From: Halanaerobiales bacterium
GTDB taxonomy: Bacteria > Bacillota_F > Halanaerobiia > DY22613
Assembly (NCBI GenBank): GCA_023128035.1
Contig: JAGMES010000001.1
Location: 1-64,000, forward strand
DNA: 64,000 nt
Direction of reading: 5' to 3'
Position numbers and translations under genes: made by a program. The notes under the pieces are model-generated. The model was given only the letters and a program-made list of their open reading frames with translations. It ran no database searches and was not told where the DNA came from. Position 1 is the stretch's first letter. Every line of letters starts with the position of its first letter. Positions 42,101-43,714 of the stretch are shown here, in pieces.

Positions 42101-43321
42101 TAATTCTGAATTATATACAAAGTTTAATTTTATTCCTTCAAAAGTATCAATAATAAGAGTCAAATCATAATTAGTTCTTTCATGGGCAGTAAAGGTATTA
42201 ATTCTTAAATTTGAATCCAGGCTATCTAAAGGATAATTTTCAAAAACCACAATAGTATCAAATAAAGAATTCTCATTACCCATCTCACTATATGCTTTTA
42301 TGTCTACCAAAGGTGTATTCTCGTAAGCTCGTCTTTTTTGCATATCTTCCCCAACATTCTTTAACAAATCAGAAACTTTAATATCCCCTTCACATTGAAT
42401 TCTTAAAGGAATAGTATTTATAAATAAACCAACTATATTTTCAATACCTAAAATTTCTTCAGGTCTTCCTGATACGGTAGTGCCGAACAAGACATCACTT
42501 GCATTATGGTATTTTTGTAATAATATTCCCCAGAGGGTATAAAATATAGCACCTACTGTCAAATTTCTTTCTCGACTCAGTGCTTCTAAACTTTCTTTTG
42601 AAGTTGTTGACAATTTTACAATGTACTCTCCTTGTTCTAGATCAACTATTTCATTCTTCTGCGAACTTGGTAATGATGTCTTCAAATCAAATCCTTGTAA
42701 GTAATTTGTCCAATATTTTTCCTGCATATCTTTATCAAGTGTTCGAACCCATTTTAAATATTCTTTAAATTTAGCTTTAACAGGTCTGTGAGGAACTCTA
42801 CCATGATCAAATTCATTATAAGTTTCAAAAAACTCTCTTAAAATAATACCATTACTCCAGCCATCATAAATTATATGATGATTATTAATAATAATTTCAT
42901 AATTTGCTTCTGCTAATTTACATAAAGTAATGCGCAATAAAGATTCTGTTTCTAAATCAAACCTTTCTTTCCTATCTTCCTCTCTTATATTTTCCAGGAT
43001 TACTTGTTTATTAACTTTATCTTCTACATCAAAAATATCAATAAACTTTACTGGAATTTCTACCTCTTTTAAAATAATTTGTATTGCTTTTTCTGTTTTT
43101 TTCCATTTAAAAACAGAACGTAACATCTCATTTGTTTTAACTACTGATTGCCAGGCTTTTTTGAATGTATCAACATTTATTGCTCCATCTACGTTTATTG
43201 AGATTTGCTCAATATAATTAGTACTAACCTTATCATTTAAATAATGAAATAATATTCCCTCTTGCATTGAGCTAAGACTTAATATATCCTCTATGTCATG
43301 CTTTGATATTTTAGTAGTCAT
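14963..43321 (-). CDS. giant nine-module NRPS (nine C-A-PCP modules)
   Basis: A single 28.4-kb reading frame encodes about 9,452 residues (roughly 1.1 MDa), one of the larger bacterial proteins. Nine A domains have YTSGS/TTGxPKG cores near residues 615, 1680, 2730, 3763, 4808, 5876, 6916, 7966 and 9006, a period of about 1,045 residues. Each is preceded by a C domain and followed by a PCP (GGHSLKA or variants). The first C domain begins LSSMQEGILFHYL and has HHIIYDGWS, like C domains that accept from an upstream epimerization domain. The others begin YxxSSAQKR like L-accepting C domains. There is no A-first loading module, no internal E, no methyltransferase and no thioesterase. The protein ends after PCP9 with an acidic tail closing in PLVLTFE, perhaps a docking peptide. 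The start is ATG 43321 behind GGAGG. PKS translation begins 26 bases after its stop, so the three genes form one operon. Confidence 0.95.
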   Translation of the reverse strand: MTTKISKHDIEDILSLSSMQEGILFHYLNDKVSTNYIEQISINVDGAINVDTFKKAWQSVVKTNEMLRSVFKWKKTEKAIQIILKEVEIPVKFIDIFDVEDKVNKQVILENIREEDRKERFDLETESLLRITLCKLAEANYEIIINNHHIIYDGWSNGIILREFFETYNEFDHGRVPHRPVKAKFKEYLKWVRTLDKDMQEKYWTNYLQGFDLKTSLPSSQKNEIVDLEQGEYIVKLSTTSKESLEALSRERNLTVGAIFYTLWGILLQKYHNASDVLFGTTVSGRPEEILGIENIVGLFINTIPLRIQCEGDIKVSDLLKNVGEDMQKRRAYENTPLVDIKAYSEMGNENSLFDTIVVFENYPLDSLDSNLRINTFTAHERTNYDLTLIIDTFEGIKLNFVYNSELFNIEMIKRLAYHFEQIFKAVIIDSTISISQIEMLSDEEKKRLIYDFNTTKLEYSKTKSIHLLLEEQAEKTPDKIAVVFEDQEITYCELNVRSNQLARVLRQKGVQNDEIVGVMIERSIEMSLALWAILKAGGAYLPISPAYPEQRIDYLLDDSNLSILLTQTDLLNKMDVECEVVDLKDNKLYAGDKSNLECITNSKNLAYIIYTSGSTGMPKGVMIEHRSVINVLNWMQKRYQLVEEDVILQMTAFTFDVSVWELFWWSLVGAKVCFLTPNGEKDPEIIIKTIEKYQVTTMHFVPSMLNAFLDYLENFSGLDRLESLRYVFASGEALKPQQLQRFNKLLHHSNGTRIFDLYGPTEATIYASYFDCPTDLELRKTIPIGKPIGNTQLYILDKYNKLVPVGVLGELCISGDGLARGYLNKPELTAEKFVENPIMTGERMYRTGDLTRWLPDGNIEFLGRMDFQVKIRGLRIELSEIDFHLSNHAAIKESMVVAGEDNKGDKYICAYYVSLEMISTSKLRQYLANVLPDYMIPSYFTRLDKFPINQNGKVDRKALPKPDASSDGEKEYVAPTNPLEEKLINTWLDVLDVERIGITDNFFELGGHSLKAMTLITKIFKELNVELTIGQIFKTPTIIELAQCIKSSEKSIYSDIEPIEEGEYYSVSSAQKRLFLLNQLEGINTAYNMSGVVKITGNLDFERFELAFKKLIQRHESFRTSFVVVDGELKQKVHNDIDFKINLIDFNVMEDSEDINLNILINDFIKPFDLSQAPLFRVGIITNVPSICIDSENKGESTAILIFDMHHIISDGTSLNILTSEVAKMYEDNELAELRIQYKDFSAWQNDLFNSESIKEQEEYWINIFAGEISVLNLPTDYSRPAIMSYEGDKLSFEIGENLTAKLNSIAQEQGATMYMVLLAAYNILLSKYSGQEDIIVGSPIAGRPHADLENIIGMFVNTLAMRNFPESDKSFLGFLADIKDRALKAYENQDYQFEMLVEKLDLKRDLSRNALFDVMFVLQNIEHQEYSLNGLKFTPYDNDNKISKFDLTLMAEEEVKKIKCSLEYRTGLFKENTIQRMVEHFENILKAIVENPKIKLAEIDLLSNEERDKLLFEFNDTNAEYRDSVTLHEFFEEQVERTPDNIALVYKDAQMNYEELNKKSNQLARLLRERGVGPDQVIGIMVDRSCEMIIGIMGILKAGGSYLPISSDYPEERINFLLKDTKTEILLTQSDFINKVNFEGTIIDLKEKELYQGESINLEGVNVSQDLAYVIYTSGTTGKPKGVMIEHCNVLNLIAGLSDKIYSHYDSSLRVCLLASYVFDASVQQIFASLLLGHSLYIVPDEVRKSGKDLLEFYYENSIDISDGTPAHISLILNAMVPVEKIPVKHFIIGGEALPSQTVIKFLDKFNVSKPNLTNIYGPAECCVDSTAYLVNIEKVKKYSTVPIGAPLANKSIYILDKNQRLVPIGVAGEIYISGEGLARGYYNALDLTADKFINNPFEPGRRMYKTGDLARWLPDGNIEFLGRTDFQVKIRGHRIELGEIEAQLLTHEDINESIVIDREDIDGAKYLCAYLVLIKDSSVSDLRKYLAQILPDYMIPSYFIKMDELPKTINGKINRRALPEPDKSMKTGTKYVAPENEIEIKLAKIWSEVLRLEKIGINDNFFELGGHSLKATTVVSKAFKELNVEIALGQIFKTPTIKELAELIKSTEESIYSEIEPVDFAEHYALSSAQKRLFLLNQIEDNNTSYNMPGAMIIEGDFDKGRLESAFKELINKHESLRTSFEFVEGQPVQRIHENVKFNLDYIVLDNLEIRDFTEAENQIEELMKEFLKPFDLSKAPLLRVGLIKVLDKQVLVFDMHHIISDGVSMNILVKELVNMYEGKDLPELRIQYKDFSAWQNDLFTSERIKEQEEYWLNVFAEEIPVLNLPTDYLRPAIIAYEGDKLNFEIGEELTAKLNSIAKEQGATMYMVLLAAYSILLSKHSGQEDIIVGSPIAGRPHADLENIIGMFVNTLAMRNFPESDRLFVEFLADVKDRALKAYENQDYQFEMLIEKLDIQRDLSRSPLFDTVFALQNTSENENISLGEINFIPLAFESNITKFDLTLNAHEIENKIIFILNYATKLFKKETIERMSNHFVHILDEIVENPNATLKDIQMLSMREKDQLVYDFNDTRIEYPFGQTIHHSFEEQVTKTPDSIALVFEEKMLTYRELNEKANQVARVLRNKGARTDQIVGIMMDRSLEMIIGMIAILKAGVAYLPIDPSYPEARIEYMISDSNAQILLTQEKLADNLNFTGTVIAVDNLDLSVYEKTNLTIEYNSRDLAYVIYTSGSTGKPKGVMIEHKGIANIKQHFEQSIGINETDKIVQFASCAFDASVWEIYIALLSGATLYMIEKDIINDYSKFENYLNDNGITTALLPPVYLNHLSVENILTLKRVITGGSATNFDLVNSWIEKVDYINAYGPTETTIIATVWKAKKNGMIQKNIPIGMPISNTQVYILDKQLKPVPIGVVGELCIAGVGLARGYLNRPNLTAERFVQNEFAGECMYRTGDLARWLADGNIEFIGRIDNQVKIRGYRIELGEIEQKLLEHYDIRETVVVDYKDEVDNSYLVAYYVTEQELSVNELRNHLSKELPEYMIPSYFMRLDKLPLTSNGKINLQALPKLDGNMVTGSEYIKPTNIIEENLVSIWSEILGVERIGILDNFFELGGHSLKATTVISKVFKELNVEISLGQIFKTPTIKGLAELIKSAEESIYSEIKPVDFAEYYALSSAQKRLFLLNQIEDNNTSYNMPGAMVIEGDLDKERMESAFRELIQRHEILRTSFELIKGEPVQCVHETVEFNLEYFTDADGQVEELMREFVKPFDLRKAPLLRVGLIKVSDKHVLIFDMHHIISDGSSLGILTGEVANLYNGNELEKLRIQYKDFSAWQNDLFESEKINNQEEYWLDTFAGEVPVLNMSTDQPRPVVMTYEGDKINFELGEELTAKLNSIAQEQGATMYMILLAAYNIILSKYSGQEDIIVGSPIAGRPHADLENIMGMFVNTLAMRNFPESDKSFVGFLAVIKDRALKAYENQDYQFEMLVEKLDLKRDLSRNALFDVMFVLQNTEHQEYALNGLKFTPYDIENNITKFDLTLVAEEEVKKIKCSLEYRTGLFKENTIQRMVEHFENILKAIVENPKIKLAEIDLLSDEERDKLLFEFNDTNAEYRDSVTLHEFFEEQVERTPENIALVYKDAQMTYEELNKRSNQLVDLLCQKGITHDQIVGIMVDRSFEMIIGIMGILKAGGAYLPIDPDYPEDRIAYMLNDSQAKVLLTQNYLIDIAEKLDYAGEIIDLTDEDTYTGDSSNSENITRPEDLAYIIYTSGSTGKPKGVMVEHKNAVNTLQYLYRTYPFTESDAYLLKTAYTFDVSVSEVFGWFFGNGRLIIPEKGVEKDPKALVEVIENYDVTHINFVPSMLNILFNTLNEEEIKVLNKLKYVFVAGETISKNLVEECYSKIGGVIFENLYGPTEATIYATKYALVDLEGKVNVPIGKPLANMQIYILDSQGKPQPVGVAGELFIAGSGVTRGYLNRKELTEEKFVADPFRTVGRMYKTGDLARWLADGNIEYLGRIDNQVKIRGFRIELGEIENQLLKDERIKEAVVVDRTDEAQDKYLCGYIVTKEDLSVSEIKENLAIELPDYMIPAYFVKLEELPKITSGKVDRKALPKPDGSIGVGTEYVAPTNEIEEKLTAIWSEVLRIEKIGINDNFFELGGHSLKATTVVSKAFKDLNVEISLGQIFKTPTIKGLAELIKSAEESIYSEIKPVDFAEHYALSSAQKRLFLLNQIEDNNTSYNMPGAMIIEGDLDKGRLEFAFRELINKHESLRTSFELIKGEPVQCVHETVEFNLEYFTDADGQVEELMKEFIKPFDLSKAPLLRVGLIKVSDKQVLVFDMHHIISDGVSMNILVKELVNVYEGKDLPELRIQYKDFSAWQNDLFNSERIKEQEEYWLDNFAGEIPVLNMSTDKPRPVVMTYEGDKLNFEIGEELTAKLNSIAQEQGATMYMVLLAAYNILLSKYSGQEDIIVGSPIAGRPHADLENMIGMFINTLAMRNFPVSERSFAKFLADVKDRALKAYENQNYQFEMLVEKLDLKRDLSRSALFDVMFVLQNHAEQNTIATDTLNFIPYDIENNVSKFDLTLYVFENSKKIELNIRYSTQLFNKERIERLSRHYLEILSEIVENPMVKLADIQMLSDEEQKQLLIEFNDTMVEYPENKAVHRLFEEQVSKTPDKIALTFNDQHLTYQELNERANQLARVLRLKGVIKDCSVGIIVERSLDMIVGMLAVLKAGGAYLPIDSEYPADRISYMLNDSKTKILLTTCIHEESLLVDLPTSIEILNMDKIEYLDDLTNLDDVSDLNSLAYIIYTSGSTGRPKGVGIEQHSLVNYVNWFSKKAKITEDDSSVLLTSFAFDLGYTVLWTSLVCGAELHIVSENLYKDANELINYLAYNSITYIKATPSLFNMIVNSPKFDNRSILDTLRMIVLGGEQIRVNDLIKYRTIYPTVKFMNHYGPTEATIGCVSTLIDEDNFAEFINRPVIGRPNSNVAVYILDKNNNPVSVGVNGELCITGVGLARGYVNKLELTKEKFIQNPYAEGDLRKRLYKTGDLARWLADGRIEFIGRIDHQIKIRGFRVEVGEIENQLLVHENIKEVVIIVGEDNNDKYLAAYFVAEEELTTTLLRQYLSKRLPEYMIPAYFVQLDELPLTPNGKLDRKALPNPLSSINTGKTYVAPTNELEEKLVSIWERVLKIEKISVYDNFFELGGHSLKATDFISKVYKELNVELPLRQVFTTPTIKELAEYISQAEESIYSDIPVLENDLDANEWIYPVSSAQRRLYVLEQLDGISTGYNVPAVMWVEGNLDIERLETAFKELVKRHESLRTAFKVIGGEISQVIYRDVEFEITHIVPDSQKLKDGNWSLDEEIKSFIRPFDLSKAPLLRVGLITDLPSTLSPQGKSSDVLIVDMHHIISDRVSRNNVIKEVANLYAGNQLSELIIQYKDFSVWQNSLLDSEIIKKQEEYWLGMFADAVPVFNMPTDYARPAVMSYEGDQINFEIGKDLTRKLNQLAQEKGVTLYMVLLAAYNVLLSKYSGQEDIIVGSPIAGRPHADLEDVIGMFVNTLAMRNYPVSDKSFNEFLKDVKERTLTTYENQDYQFEMLVEKLSNDKNLIPIDLGRNLLFDTMFVLQNADKQEISLSDLKFVPYQSTGKVSKFDLTLSLAESEETIQYVIEYRTKLFKESTIKRLAGHFNNILETIVEKPELQLADIEMLSAKEREQILIDFNQTTVDYPKEKTISQLFLEQVKRTPEKIALVYEDQELTYKELDERSNQLAYLLRSKGVGSDKIIGIMSERTPEMVIGVLGIVKAGGAYLPINVDYPDDRVEYMLNDSKAEWLLLGTDIEQNIEFSGEIIDLNNLDLDGNIPSLEDLNKPNDLIYIIYTSGSTGKPKGVMIEHQNVNRLVKNSNMLRIQSTDRIMQTGSLAFDASTFEIWGTLLNGASLYLIDREDLLAAERFEKNLKQHQITTIWLTAPLFNQLFDENPEMFSELKTLIVGGDALSPKHINGVRAKYKDLEVINGYGPTESTTFTTFYRIERRFEENIPIGEPVSNTQVYILNKSNRLQSIGVPGELCIGGDGLARGYLNRPELTADKFVANPVIQGERMYRTGDLVRWLSDGNIEFMGRIDYQVKIRGFRIEPDEITAHLLSHEAIQDAVVIAREDEGNKYLCAYLVSDGEVAVADIRSYLSKTLPDYMIPSYFISMEKLPLTLNGKIDRKALPKPDGNIITGVDYVAPTNEVEEKLAQIWSEILNVDKVGINDNFFELGGHSLKAATLVGKMFKEFETEVPLVQVFKTPTLKKLAEYISSSEESEYLAIPAVVESEYYSVSSAQKRLYVLNQFEGIGTGYNIPVVMTIEGELSASHLEDALNKLIKRHESFRTSFEMVDGKPVQKIHQDVEYKIENLELNADKLEVKEIIDDVIDKFIRPFDLRKAPLLRVGLCRIKDKHLLILDIHHIIADGVSMDIFVKDLINLYDGNELPYLRIQYKDFSVWQNELFNSDKIKNQEEYWLNVFAGEVPGLNMPTDYIRPAVMSYAGNKIDFVVEKELTSRLNNFATKNGVTLYMILLAAYNILLSKYSGQDDIIVGSPIAGRPHADLENIVGMFVNTLAMRNKPGREKSFVEFLEEVKENALKAYENQDYQFEMLVEILDLEVDLSRNALFDTMFALQNEFDSELSLKGLKFKPYKLENKISKFDLTVNAAEVDDYIKLIFEYRTDLFKAATIKRMAGHYISILQNVLESPKISLKNIEIVSTEEKDKLLNEFNNTLIEYPADCTIHQLFEKQVESTPNKVAVVFEEKQLTYEELNQKSNQLAYLLCQKGVTVDEVVGIMMERSLEMVIGMLGVLKAGGAYLSIDSEYPEERIEYMLTDSNAKTLLIAGQMADKIQFAGEVIALDDERIYANNSSNLEYINTPNDLAYLIYTSGSTGMPKGVLLEHKGILNFVTYFNKGLEIKDTDRVLQFASCSFDASVSEFYMALLTGATLYMIDQDTINSYSEFTKFLNENGITVVTLPPIYLKNLDPKKVTTLRKLITAGSKTNFDLVNKWKDSVDYINAYGPTEGTICATTFICKGDIDHYSSVPIGKPIYNTKAYILDQNGQLAPIGVPGELCISGVGLARGYLNRAELTEEKFVQNLIDGDSEHQKLYRTGDLARWLADGSIEFLGRIDHQVKIRGYRIEVGEIENWLKKDERVNEVLVVDYKDVDGDSYLCAYYTATGELAVSELRQYLSTKLPNYMIPAYFIGLEEFYLTTSGKIDRKALPIPGENYNIETVYLAPTNECEEKLVQIWSEILKRENIGITDNFYNLGGQSLKAMSLSQEMFKEFNVEVPLSQVFKTPTIKELTEFINEADKSIYSEIKPIEEKERDGAHYQVSSAQKRLFVVDQLMGANTTYNMPAALVIEGNFERERFEFALQKLIQRHEALRTSFMVVEEEPIQVIHQNVEFNVAYIAEKNCNQAEMEDVMRTLVSEFVKPFDLSQAPLLRVGFAKVNERYLMIFDMHHIISDGVSMNILINDLQNLYAGNELPELRIQYKNFAEWQNQLFHSKKIKEQEEYWLNIFADKSEIPVLDLPTDYQRPAKRSFEGDRIRFEIDTELTVKLNQLANNNGATLNMVLLAAYNILLAKYSGQEDIIVGSPIAGRSHSDLKNIVGMFVNTLVMRNYPAFDKSFVQFLEEVKEGALKAYENQDYQFEMLVDKLKLDRDLSRNPLFDVMFTLQNEDRSSFEIDELRFIPYEVENNTAKFDLTLAGSESNSKINFSLEYSTILFARETIERFSRYYVRILEEITKEPKIILSDIIMQSEEEKYQQLYDFNNTKTDYPKEKTINELFEEQVKNNPNNIALIYEDETMTYRELNAKANQLARKLRVMGVGPDCIVGLMVERSIGTKTIIGILGILKAGGAYLPIDPEYPTDRINYLLTDSGTKILLTQSHIANKVDFNGTVIDMDRFDFVGDDSNLEVINRSDNLIYVIYTSGTTGKPKGNLTMHVNVSRVVLNTNYIEITDKDKVLQLSNYAFDGSVFDIYGALLNGAELVLINKDTAMNLDRLAELIKDKNITIFFITTALFNILVETKIDYLAGVRKILFGGERVSVDHAKKALNYLGKDRIIHVYGPTESTVYATYYPINQIDSKAKTISIGSPLANTEIYVLDKHNQLQPIGVPGELCISGEGLARGYLHNQELTDAKFIKNPFNPEKRLYKTGDLVRMLADGNIEFIGRIDQQVKLRGFRIELGEIEECLGQHSAITDVVVVVQKDVLDNKYLVAYIVENEEIAVSELKVHLQGSLPDYMIPAYFVKLDKIPLTSNGKVNRRALPEPDLSSTVETEYVAPENETEERLAEIWSEILGIERVGIIDNFFELGGHSIKAMSLATKVNKEFDVELPLRVIFETQTIKELAIYLTSKATKKLYSEIKSVEYADGQYPVSSAQKRMYALYKLAEDGIGYNMPMAMIMEGNLEIERLENVLRNIVQRHESLRTSFHFKNGQPVQIVHSEVNFELTQFTAKENEAKEVVQNFVRPFDLTIAQLMRAALIKYEEYENRYLFVIDMHHIISDGVSLDIFIKEFNQLYMGEELTELKIHYKDFAVWQNELFNSESFKMQEEYWLNTFKGELTSLELPLDYQRPQVLNFAGDYINFNVDSELTDQIKELAEANNATLFMILLASLNVLLAKYSGQSNITVGTPIACRNHADLDKVIGMFVNTLVLRNYPTADKTFEQFLAEVRDHALSAYDNQDYQFEMLVEKLNVAREEGRNPLFDVMFVLQNANEAQISAGDLKLTRYDFESKAVKFDLNMVVTESINGLNVNFGYRTSLFKKETIERISKHYVNILKNIVKQRMEAKISDIEMLSFEDQQKIIIDFNQTKEDFPVEKTIHKLFEEHAINRPDKAAVVYKDKSLSYQELNGRANQLAKVLITQGVSQGTFVAIIAERSIEMVVGYLAVLKAGGAYLPIDPGYPEERVSYMITDSNAQILLTQSHLKDKFKFAGKVVLFDDEAILKESTENVELNSQPVDLAYMIYTSGSTGKPKGVLLEHTGIVNLATYFQNDLGVKNTDRILQFASCSFDASVWETYMALLTGATLYLVDQDVINSYDNFTEFMNQNRITVVTLPPTYLNNLDPEKITTLRKLVTAGSKTNFDLVNKWKERVEYINAYGPTESTICATAFKCVGDMEGYSSIPIGKPIFNTQIYILDTKGQPVAIGVPGELCISGVGLAKGYLNRPELTDEKFISNPFINVFREENLRIYRSGDMARWLPDGSIEFLGRIDHQVKIRGYRIEPGEIEKQLLTYADIEEVVVIAREDQSGNTYLCAYIETDEELAIVELREYLASKLPVYMIPTYFVQLSEIPLTPNGKVDRKALPEPDGRMDTGTEYVAPETEVQKRVAKIWSQVLGIERIGINDKFFEIGGDSLKVIGLSDSIKREFDVEMKVTDLFKYNTISKLAEVLDEDNKEDNNELDTEQPLVLTFE
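18150..21289 (-). other. module 8: C-A-PCP, predicted Ile
   Basis: Pocket residues D-G-F-F-L-G-V-V-Y are identical to a bacitracin Ile code. The A5-side sequence lacks the usual VEH and reads GNLTMHVNV after the TGKPKG core. Confidence 0.75.
21290..24419 (-). other. module 7: C-A-PCP, aromatic, predicted Tyr
   Basis: Pocket residues D-A-S-T-I-A-A-I-C are near the code DASTVAAVC described for Tyr. Phe or Trp cannot be excluded. The PCP reads GGQSLKA. Confidence 0.6.
24420..27589 (-). other. module 6: C-A-PCP, predicted Val; C domain with HHIISDR
   Basis: Pocket residues D-A-F-W-I-G-G-T-F are identical to the gramicidin/tyrocidine Val code. The C-domain catalytic motif reads HHIISDRVS, so Arg replaces the normally invariant Gly of HHxxxDG. 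The catalytic His and Asp are intact. Confidence 0.75.
27590..30739 (-). other. module 5: C-A-PCP, predicted Asp
   Basis: Pocket residues D-L-T-K-V-G-H-I-G are identical to the known Asp code DLTKVGHIGK. Confidence 0.75.
30740..33869 (-). other. module 4: C-A-PCP, substrate not assigned
   Basis: Pocket residues D-V-S-N-F-A-L-I-Y match no code I know. The A domain shares FVPSMLN and the end of the pocket with module 1 (Ser), but Trp-to-Ser and His-to-Asn changes alter the pocket. Confidence 0.5.
33870..36989 (-). other. module 3: C-A-PCP, hydrophobic, Leu-like
   Basis: Pocket residues D-A-W-L-I-G-A-I-I resemble the Leu code DAWLYGAVM, with three conservative changes. Leu is the best guess; Ile or another aliphatic is possible. 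Confidence 0.4.
36990..40169 (-). other. module 2: C-A-PCP, predicted Gln
   Basis: Pocket residues D-A-Q-D-I-G-I-V-D are near the lichenysin Gln code DAQDLGVVD. Glu is the main alternative. Confidence 0.6.
40170..43321 (-). other. module 1: C-A-PCP, predicted Ser
   Basis: Pocket residues D-V-W-H-F-S-L-I-Y are near the Ser codes DVWHLSLID and DVWHFSLVD. The C domain is of the MQEGxLFH type seen after epimerization domains. Boundaries are approximate for all modules listed. Confidence 0.65.
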
Positions 43322-43424
43322 CAAAATTCCTCCTTTTATTTGAATTTTTTAGCTTTTATCCCAATATAAACCTGGTAACTTTATTTTTGTAAAAAAAAAT
43401 TATAATTATGGTTGATATACATTT

Positions 43425-43453
43425 ATTGTATTATAAAAGTCTTTTATTGTCAA
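43425..43453 (-). promoter_or_regulatory. sigma-A promoter of the NRPS/PKS operon
   Basis: TTGACA (43448-43453), a 17-base spacer and TACAAT (43425-43430) on the minus strand give a near-perfect vegetative promoter. The leader to the ATG is about 95 bases and A/T-rich. No other promoter this good lies upstream. Confidence 0.75.
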
Positions 43454-43574
43454 CCACGCTTATTTTTGTTAACAACGTATTATTGTAGTGAAACATTTAA
43501 CTACGAATGTATTTTCAATTAATCTGAAATTGTTTTTATTATTTATTTTTCTTTATGTCTATGTTATAATCTAT

Positions 43575-43616
43575 TAAAAAAATAGCTCACCATCTCTTAA
43601 AAAAAGATGATGAGCT
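43575..43616 (-). terminator. Rho-independent terminator behind the SipL-like gene
   Basis: On the minus strand AGCTCATCATCT pairs with AGATGGTGAGCT (one G-U pair) and is followed by ATTTTTTT. It separates the sporulation gene from the NRPS operon. Confidence 0.85.
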
Positions 43617-43623
43617 TAAAGTC

Positions 43624-43648
43624 GAGATAATAACTGCGTTATTATCTC
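43624..43648. repeat. 11-bp perfect palindrome upstream of the NRPS promoter
   Basis: GAGATAATAAC-TGC-GTTATTATCTC lies between the terminator at 43575-43616 and the SipL-like stop, about 170 bases upstream of the NRPS -35 box. The 393-base gap 43322-43714 otherwise holds the NRPS promoter, the terminator and A/T-rich sequence with no gene. The palindrome could be a regulator site or a second terminator arm. It has no long T run. Confidence 0.5.
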
Positions 43649-43714
43649 TTAAGTTTAACAACTTTAGAAGGATATATGAACTCCCACTGAAATTTTGGAA
43701 TTATTCTAGTACTT

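Noticed and set aside
14000..43000. Many short plus-strand frames inside the NRPS/PKS genes
   Set aside because: They are shadows of the minus-strand coding frame, without ribosome sites or recognisable protein features.
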